In this document: one piece after another, positions 57,319 through 64,000 of the stretch
How the letters are laid out: each line of letters starts with the position of its first letter
Position numbering within the stretch: position 1 is the stretch's first letter
DNA from: Pleurostoma richardsiae
Lineage: Eukaryota; Ascomycota; Sordariomycetes; Calosphaeriales; Pleurostomataceae
NCBI GenBank assembly: GCA_030052745.1
Contig: JANBVO010000009.1
Location: 744,001 to 808,000, forward strand
Direction of reading: 5' to 3'
DNA length: 64,000 nucleotides
Notes under the pieces: generated by a model
What the model was told of the DNA's origin: nothing
Seen by the model: the letters and a program-made list of their open reading frames with translations, nothing else
Databases searched by the model: none
Program-made: the position numbers and the translations under genes

Positions 57319-57859
57319 GCACCTGAGGAGGCAGTCGTGGCAGTGTGTATCTTGTCTCGGGAAAATCACAATTGCATGTACATTTCGATTCGAGGAAACG
57401 CCAAAGTTGGCGCATATAGCTTCTGATGAGTGTGGAGGGCACCAGTCGAAAGTACCATATTCCCTCCGACTCATATTCATAACCTATTCTCATCCCCAGA
57501 TGGACTGCATGAAATTCACATGGAGTGCGTTTCTGATTCTTATCTTCCAACTTTCACATGATGTGAGGACGCCTCCTAGGCGCCACCTAGAGACATTCCA
57601 GCAGCATCGGGGTTTCGATCCGTAGCGACTCGTAAATGTCACATAGCAAAGCTGACGACATAGAAAGCACAAGCCGCAAGATATCGTCACAGGCAGATTC
57701 AGTGCATTCCGGACGAGGCTATAAGCCACGGATTAAATCCAAGAGCAGATTGCCTCGTGCTATCTGACAATTGAAGATAAGGAATCACCCATATCTCTCC
57801 TATGATAGCTCCTCAAGGCAATTCAAGCGAATTACACTACCAGTTATTGCCAGTCCAGC
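57319..57859. other. intergenic between convergent genes
   Basis: 3' flanks of the DUF7708 gene and of the small secreted gene. Small frames are unsupported. Confidence 0.5.
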
Positions 57860-58192
57860 TTATTTGCACCACTCTGCGCACCATTCGGCGGCTTGAGTCA
57901 GGCAGTCGTTGGTGCAGAGGAGACCTTCACCGAACGGCACCACCGCACACCTCGCAGGGCAGGTCCCAGCCCAATAGTCGTGGCACGAAATCTCCGTTCC
58001 TCCGACGCAGTTTGCATTCACGCGAGCCTTCAAAGTCGGGCCCGAAGCTGGAGCGGCGGTGCCGGAGACGGCGAAAGCCGTGATGGTCGTGAGGATGGTC
58101 TAACAGGGTCCTCATTGTTAGGATTGTGTCTGAAATCTGTTGGGGACTATCGTTGACGTCGGAGGTAGACTCACGAGCTTAAGAAACTGCAT
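57860..58192 (-). CDS. small secreted cysteine-rich protein (85 aa)
   Basis: Two exons (58192-58175 and 58099-57860) join in phase 0 across a 75-nt intron (gtgagt, CTAAC, ttag). The first exon has only six codons, so the gene is easy to miss. The splice gives a continuous signal peptide, MQFLKL joined to TILTTITAFAVSGTAAPA, and a mature part of about 60 residues with eight cysteines (NANCVGGTEISCHDYWAG, TCPARCAVVPF, LLCTNDCLTQAAEWCAEWCK). An even cysteine number and small size suggest a disulfide-stabilised extracellular protein such as an effector or antimicrobial-like peptide. I do not recognise the family. A TATA-like string (tataaaat) lies about 120 nt upstream. Confidence 0.75.
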
Positions 58193-60792
58193 TGTGAAAG
58201 GTAGCAAGATCGTTGAAGAAAGTCTTTGAAGTTGCTCTTATTTTGAATGATGCTGGGACTCTGGTGATGAAAAGATACAAGATCGACTGAGGGAAAGAGA
58301 GGAGGAGACGGCATTTTATAGATGTTGAGCTGTATCCACGACGAGTCGTAACAGGGTGATGGAGAAGCAGAACCGGCAACGAGGGCCGGACACGGCTCGT
58401 CGTTCCTTCCCAAGCACGGACGAGTAGCTCCATCCGCTTATGCCCGACCAGGCCTCATGATCCCTTGATCAGCAGGTTTCTCCAAATCATGTGGGAAACG
58501 AAGACATGTTTGGTTAGAACCTTCGTTCTCTCAAAGTGCTACAGTCAATGATGCATGTGGGGAGCCAACAATCCAACCATGGGTGCTCTGGTGCGGATAG
58601 TATTGTTCGCATAATAATACTACCTCCTTCCTTCTGGATAAAGCAGGGTGCAGGGTGCAGGGTTCGTGGTTGATGTGATCGACTCGAAGTCAGACAGTGA
58701 TGCTGTACGCTACCAGACGTAAACAATCACTCCTTGCCACCTACAGTTTTCAAGAGTTGCCTGACAGATGCGCTTGACCCGTGAGGCTTTTATCTCATTG
58801 GCATAAGACCGACTCTTGTTACATCGCCAGATGTAGTTCTGCGGCGTAGGTAAGTGGCTCGTTACTCTTACAGTTGATAAATTGCGGCTGGACTGGGGTA
58901 AGGCAATTCGATCTATGCTGCATCTCGTCGCCGGGTCTCGGCACTGTGGCACCGAGGTACGGTAAAGCACCCCAAGACCAAAGTAGCTCCGATCAAAGTC
59001 CGTAGATTATCTGATCATCAGATAATTCAACTTTTGTGCATTAGCTTTTCAGCCATGGATGAAAACCCCGTACATACCATGACGGAATGAGAAGGTAACA
59101 TCCCGGGTAGCGCCGCGCAAAGCTTAACGAGACCGAGTACTCTAATCGCAAAGCTAGTGCCGGTTAAGGAGACTGAATCGTATTGTTTTCGTCGTGACGT
59201 TCGATCTACGCGTCTTTAGCGACTTACGAGAGAGCCAGTGCTTGCTCTAGAGCTTTTGTCGAACGTGGTGGGCTGGTACCAGGCCTAGATGCTGGCCGCG
59301 AAGTAGGAAGAGAACCATCCGATTTCGCATATCAAAACAAGGAAAAGCGGTCGATAGCCTTGCCCCCGAAGTCGAGACATCTCGCCATCACACATGCTAT
59401 GGAGTACTGTGCCTAGAGTCCGACTACGTACGTAACTAATATGGAACAGGCCACGGAGACGCCGACTCAGGAGGCACTCCGTTGTTTCGCGCTTAAGGAC
59501 TTTAGGGTAGGAGCTGTGAGCTCAGAAGGCATCGCCAGTGGGTCTAGACCGAAGAACTACTGGGCGATCTACAACTTCCCCTGCTTTTCGACCGAATCAG
59601 GGTGTCTCTTAATTTGTCGCTGTGGAGTAGCCATCAACAAGGGCGTCTGCGCGTCGAATCCCAAGTTCCCGCCCCTACCCGTGCGGTTTGAAGATATGGC
59701 ATACCTATCCCACTAGGTACAACAACCCTTCGTACCAGCTTCGTCCTAATACTCTCCGGTGGCCTCGTAGAGAACCTGGACAACATTTTGCCTTCAGGTA
59801 ACACTTTTAACAATCCAATACAACCAATCATGCACTAAGAAGACTCTGCTCGAAGGATGACTTGCGGCACAGTATCACAAGCGCCCTACTGTGGCCAAGG
59901 TTGTGGGACGTCTGCGCCTGACCACATTAATGCAGGACTGGAGGGAACACTTGGCGGACAATGGCTGCTGCGTTAACTGTCCCCACCTCTTTTGCTCCAA
60001 AGGGTATGCTGTTACTGCCGCTCAGCTCATGTATGACAGTGGCACAGAGCGGATACCTCGCTCTCTCATTTGGTCCCTGCTTAGGACGAGACCAATGAAT
60101 CATGTTACAGAGGAGATGAATCGAAGGTGGTGCCACGAGGAGAATAAAGCAACAGAGTTTAACTTGCCCTTGAACCACAACCGACTATCCCTTAAAAGGT
60201 CTGGAGGTACCTGAAAAGCTTCACCTCGGGGTGCCAGACCAGACATATGGAGCTATTCACTGTATTCTGTGTGATCATAACATTCGTAGATCACTGCGTC
60301 CCAAGCACTACGCCAGGCAGTGTCACAGTACATTGTGTTAGAATAAATCAAGGCATACGAGTGTAGAATTCCGCTAGCACTCGTAGAACAGAAGCTCGAC
60401 TTAAAACTTCCTGCGAGGTCCCAAGATGGGTGGACAACAAGGTGGACAAGGTGGCGCCGTTTCGCCCCGTGGGCTGCGGCTCGGTCCGCACAAGACGGCT
60501 TAGCGGAACGGTCTGCAAACCTGGCAGGCTAAAATAAAGTCTAAACCCTGATAATGAATCAACGTGATGTTCATTCTATACACGTGTATTATCATGTTCC
60601 GGTATGATCACACCACCTGATCTCGCCTGACTTCTCCAAAGCCACTGCAAAGTCCGCACTACCTTCGGAGTTCGAGTGTGTATCTCACCACAAGAGTTCA
60701 GTGGCAGATAACGACGCCCGGCCAGAAGGCCAGTATTGTCCGACTTCCCCATTCATAGATGCCAGCTTCTCCATCGCTTGACTTCTCCCGCT
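58193..60792. other. gene-poor stretch
   Basis: 2.6 kb without a supported gene. Frames at 59441-59716 and 59891-60214 have no signal peptide, domain or splice logic. A few near-repeats of ggtggacaa occur at 60427-60450. No transposon ends or RNA gene seen. Confidence 0.4.
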
Positions 60793-61476
60793 TCAAGCCT
60801 GCCCAGTGTGTCCATCCACCACAGGTCTACCCCGACCACGGAAACAGACGTAAATCCAGCACAGGCTGAGAACAGACTGCCAGGCAATCACCATGAGGCA
60901 GCTCCCGATATCAATGAGAGAAGCCAGCCCGTCGAGAATATTGGAGGTGACATATATCGCATGCACCCATAGCGAAGCGCCCTCCATCGACCACCAGGTG
61001 CCCCAGTCCCGGAGCAGCACGTGCCACCAGGTAACCAATATCCAGTAGGTCCCCAGACACTGAAGCACTAGGGCTGCTAGAAACACGATGCATGCGACGT
61101 ACGGACCGGTCCAGCGCGCCAGAGCGCCGCCATGATGCGTCTCGCCCAGTGGCGGGAATGCTGCTGCCTTGCCATCCTGCGCCTGTTGAGGAGGCTGAGG
61201 AGATCCAGGCGAGTTGTCAAGCTTCTGCTTCTGCTCCAGCGCGGGGTTCGATTCGATGTCTCCCTTTGCGGGAGATGGCGGCCCCGTGAAGGTGAGGATG
61301 GCGGCGAAGCAGACCGCTATGAAGGCGGTTAGCCACCAGAAGACCGGCCTTGAGGCGTATCCGCACACGTTGTCGTCGCCATCTTCGCCTGGTTCCCTGG
61401 TGCACTGCCAGACAGGCACTTTACTGGCGCAGAGGAGGGTTAGCAATGGGAAGACACCTGTCCAGTCTGGTCGCAT
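60793..61476 (-). CDS. four-span membrane protein, hypothetical
   Basis: A single exon of 227 residues if the start is MRPDWTGVFPLL; an ATG at 61587 would add 37 polar residues. Hydrophobic segments are seen at the N-terminus (GVFPLLTLLCASKVPVW), at PVFWWLTAFIAVCFAAILTF, at GPYVACIVFLAALVLQCLGT and near the end at CLMVIAWQSVLSLCWIYVCF. A proline/glutamine-rich loop of about 60 residues lies between the second and third. A cysteine pair (QCTREPGEDGDDNVCGYAS) occurs in the first loop. I do not recognise the family. Function unknown. Confidence 0.65.
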   Translation of the reverse strand: MRPDWTGVFPLLTLLCASKVPVWQCTREPGEDGDDNVCGYASRPVFWWLTAFIAVCFAAILTFTGPPSPAKGDIESNPALEQKQKLDNSPGSPQPPQQAQDGKAAAFPPLGETHHGGALARWTGPYVACIVFLAALVLQCLGTYWILVTWWHVLLRDWGTWWSMEGASLWVHAIYVTSNILDGLASLIDIGSCLMVIAWQSVLSLCWIYVCFRGRGRPVVDGHTGQA

Positions 61477-62052
61477 TTTTGCAGAATGATGACCGTAGAA
61501 TTGCGAAGGAAGAAGGGCTGCCTTGGCGGGAGCTGTGCTCGTTTTATGGCGTTTTGTGCCTGGAGGTGGAGTTCGCTCAGCCACCATACCCTCGACCAGG
61601 TCCCGAATCCTTCGCTGTGCTCCGGCGCGTCGACTCCTGAAAGGCCTTGGCAGACTTACTGAAGGATGTTGGAATCTCTCGATGATAGGAACAGTGAAAA
61701 ATCATGCAACTTGGGAAGCCGAAGCTGACTTGGCTGAATATATCCACATGATTTCAAGTCCCGCTGGGCGTTCCCTAAGCGCTCAGGTAAAATCCTGGAA
61801 CGCCAAAGGCTCAGCCATAAGCCACGACAAGCTGAGGTTCACATTCATCATCGACAGTTAGACAATTATTTCTATTTCCACCTGAAACCCAGTTAACCTG
61901 CATTATCCTGGCTATGAGAACATGCCATCATAAGGAGCCGTCGAGAATATCCGTACATATGTGCATAACTCATCCCGTCGTCGGCAAGATGTTTCAATCT
62001 ACGCCTAGAATCATTCTCTACATAGAAGACCATTCAGACACCCAGTGGCACA
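61477..62052. other. intergenic
   Basis: Promoter of the four-span protein gene and 3' flank of the lectin-like gene. Nothing recognised. Confidence 0.5.
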
Positions 62053-63729
62053 TCACCGAGCCGGCCCAGCTCGATACCAGTCGGACGACAGGTCGTCATC
62101 CGGTCCGTCATCCCACCACGTCCCTTGGCCCCACGACACCTTGTCCGTCATCGTGAAGTTCCCGTGGATCATACGCCCCCAGGGACCCAGTCCGAAAACT
62201 GCGATGCAGTTCCCCTCCGTGTTCACCGCCAGGGGCGCGCTGTTCAGATAGCCCCCGAGGTCCTCCCAGTCGGTCGACCAAGAGCCGCCGACCCGCGCCC
62301 TGTGCAGCAGCGTGTCGTTCGTGCTGACCGCGAGGACGTCGATCCTGCCGTCGCTCGACGTGCTCGCGAAGGCATGCGGCGCAGACTCGAAGCTCCCGCC
62401 GAGCGACTCCACTTGGCTGTAGTTCGTGCTGGGCGACCACTCCACGTGGTACATCTCTTTGTCCGTCCCGATGCCGAAGAACGACGTCGTGTTGTCGTCA
62501 ACAGCCACGAGCGCCGGGTCGCCGCGGTACCCGAGGTCCCCTGGCGGTCGGCTGTTGCCTCCCCACGTCTCCCAGCTGCCGTTGGTGTAGTGCATCCATC
62601 CTACGTCGTGCAGCATGTTCGAATAGCCCCCGTAGCTGACGACGTCGATCCGGTCCGCCGAGCCACACGCCGCCGCCGCCGTGGCGCTGGTGTACCCGCC
62701 CCAGATCTCCCAGTCGTCGCTGAGCGATGGAGACCAGGTGTGGCCGTCGTACGACCTGTGCATTAGCAAATTGCTCCCGTTCGTCGCGAAGATCTCGAGG
62801 TTCCCGTTGCCGCGCGAGCACACCGTCGGTGGGTTGACCGAGTCTCCCCCGAGGCTGGTCCAGTCTGCGTCCCAGCCGCCGTCCTGGTACGTCCGCATCC
62901 GGACCGAGCCGTCCTCCCAGGTGGCTAGCACGTTCACCGTGCCGGTCCGGGAGCAGACCGCGGCGGGCTGGCTCTTGAGCGACCCGTTGAGATGTTGCCA
63001 GCTCGCCTCCCAGCCATTGGAGGTCGCCTGGCGGTACCACAGGGCATCGTCCGAGCCGCGCGCGAAGATGAAGAAAGCGCCGTCGTCGGTCTCGAGCCGC
63101 GCGCTCGCGAGCATGGAGGGGCAGACGGTACCACGGCAAGAGGAAGGGTGAGAAGTCACGGAGGCCGGGAAGGTGGTGGGTGTGCCGAACGGGCCTGGAG
63201 TGACTGTCGAGGTCGGTGAGCCTGAAGTTGCGCTTGGGCTGAGAAATGTCCGTGTTAGCATATTGTTGCAGAGCGGCGGTGCTCCTGTTGCGTGAGTAAC
63301 CAAGCGCAAGAAGGATAGGTATGCTCACGAGGGCGTGTCGTTCGACTTCTTGTGCCGCGTCAGAAGGCCCCCTAGCAAGCCCGCGACGAGACCGACCACT
63401 ACAACACCGGCAACAGCAACTCCTATCAAAAGCCATCGCCTACGTTTCCACCACGGTAGAGGCCCGGGCTGCTGCATCGGTTGCACGTCCTCATACCTCT
63501 CGCTTTTCTGCGGGAAGTTCGAGTAGCCGTCCGTCTCCATCGGCACCGCCTGTGGTAGGCTTCTGGCATTCTGAAACTCGGCAGGGACCGCCTCTGGAAG
63601 GTCGTGATCTTTATGCAGCGATGCCCAGGAGTTCTGTGCCGTCTGTGATCCCCACCACGGCGTCTGCTGGTGATGCTCTACCTCATGAGTGGCCTGCGGG
63701 ACCGCCGAGTACTGCTGCCCCGTATCCAT
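62053..63729 (-). CDS. membrane-anchored beta-propeller, fucose-specific-lectin-like
   Basis: Two exons (63729-63329 and 63238-62053) with a 90-nt phase-2 intron encode 528 residues. The N-terminal 95 residues are polar and proline/glutamine-rich, then a basic patch (WWKRRRW), one membrane span (LLIGVAVAGVVVVGLVAGLL) and a Ser/Thr linker, so the C-terminal part should lie outside the cell (type II). That part holds repeated units of about 50 residues with the pattern W..W..LGG (WQHLNGSLKSQPAAVCS, WTSLGGDSVNPPTVC, WEIWGGYTSATAAAAC, WEDLGGYLNSAPLAV), typical of the six-bladed AAL/FleA fucose-lectin propeller. Sugar-binding residues cannot be judged by eye. It may be a surface lectin. Confidence 0.82.
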
Positions 63730-64000
63730 GGTCTCGTGGGTTTGACCTGGCTCTCATTGTTCCACGAGAGACTCCTCGGAAGAGGAAGAATGACTGAAGA
63801 GCGAACGGACTCCCCCTCTTCATCGTTCTATGGAGACAGAACAGGTCCCCCAGACTGGTTAAACATCCGTGTCTAACAAGTGGAGATCTCCATTTTGCGC
63901 TGCGCCTCCAGTCGTTCTATTTGGGGCTGCCCATCTTTACCTTAACTGGCGAAGCATGCCGCGGTTTGGGGGCCGTTTTGAGATGCGGGCCGAATCCAGC
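63730..64000. other. 5' flank of the lectin-like gene
   Basis: Promoter side of the lectin-like gene up to the window end. No gene can be supported here. Confidence 0.4.

Noticed and set aside
59441-60214. Two open frames of 91 and 107 codons
   Set aside because: No signal peptide, domain motif, splice logic or convincing start context.

Overview
The window looks like a chromosome segment of a filamentous ascomycete (Pezizomycotina, probably Sordariomycetes, though nothing in the sequence fixes the genus). Most genes carry short introns of about 45-130 nt with GT...CTNA(A/C)...AG signals. The gene content is typical of such fungi: APC permease, P450, NmrA-like reductases, a C2H2 regulator with a fungal transcription factor domain, a PigL_N-type ankyrin protein, a DUF7708 protein, serine/threonine-rich surface proteins and small cysteine-rich secreted proteins. 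I rebuilt gene models by matching reading frames and splice phases. Exon coordinates are given in each entry.

Layout. 0-8 kb: the edge of a RidA-like gene, then three co-directional genes (APC permease, P450, FAD monooxygenase) that look like a small transport and oxidation cluster. 8-12 kb: a nuclease-like protein with SUMO-interaction-like repeats, and an unrecognised two-exon gene. 12-18 kb: two decayed genes, a GH3 beta-glucosidase relic and a short-chain dehydrogenase relic, on either side of an intact five-exon NmrA-like gene. 18.9-27.3 kb: an SDR, two head-to-head isoflavone-reductase-like paralogues, a possible 54-residue protein and another NmrA-like reductase. 27.8-36.2 kb: a cysteine-rich type I surface protein, a single-span membrane protein, an ankyrin protein and one more NmrA-like gene.

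36.8-48.9 kb holds a plausible metabolic cluster: an UNC93-like transporter, a Gfo/Idh/MocA dehydrogenase, a hormone-sensitive-lipase-type esterase, a C2H2/fungal_trans regulator, an SMP-30-type lactonase and a GT1 glycosyltransferase. The promoters of the esterase and the lactonase both contain an inverted repeat CGTGGG-N5/7-CCCACG with extra half-sites close by. Half-sites also lie between the transporter and the dehydrogenase. This is the best candidate here for an undescribed regulated system.

49-64 kb: secreted or surface proteins (a GPI-type cysteine-rich protein, two small secreted cysteine-rich proteins, a membrane-anchored beta-propeller lectin-like protein, a four-span membrane protein), and a divergent pair of a large AAA ATPase and a DUF7708 protein. 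Long gene-poor stretches (22.9-24.5, 24.8-26.2, 28.9-30.4 and 58.2-60.8 kb) show no recognisable coding content. No rRNA, convincing tRNA, CRISPR array or intact transposon was seen.
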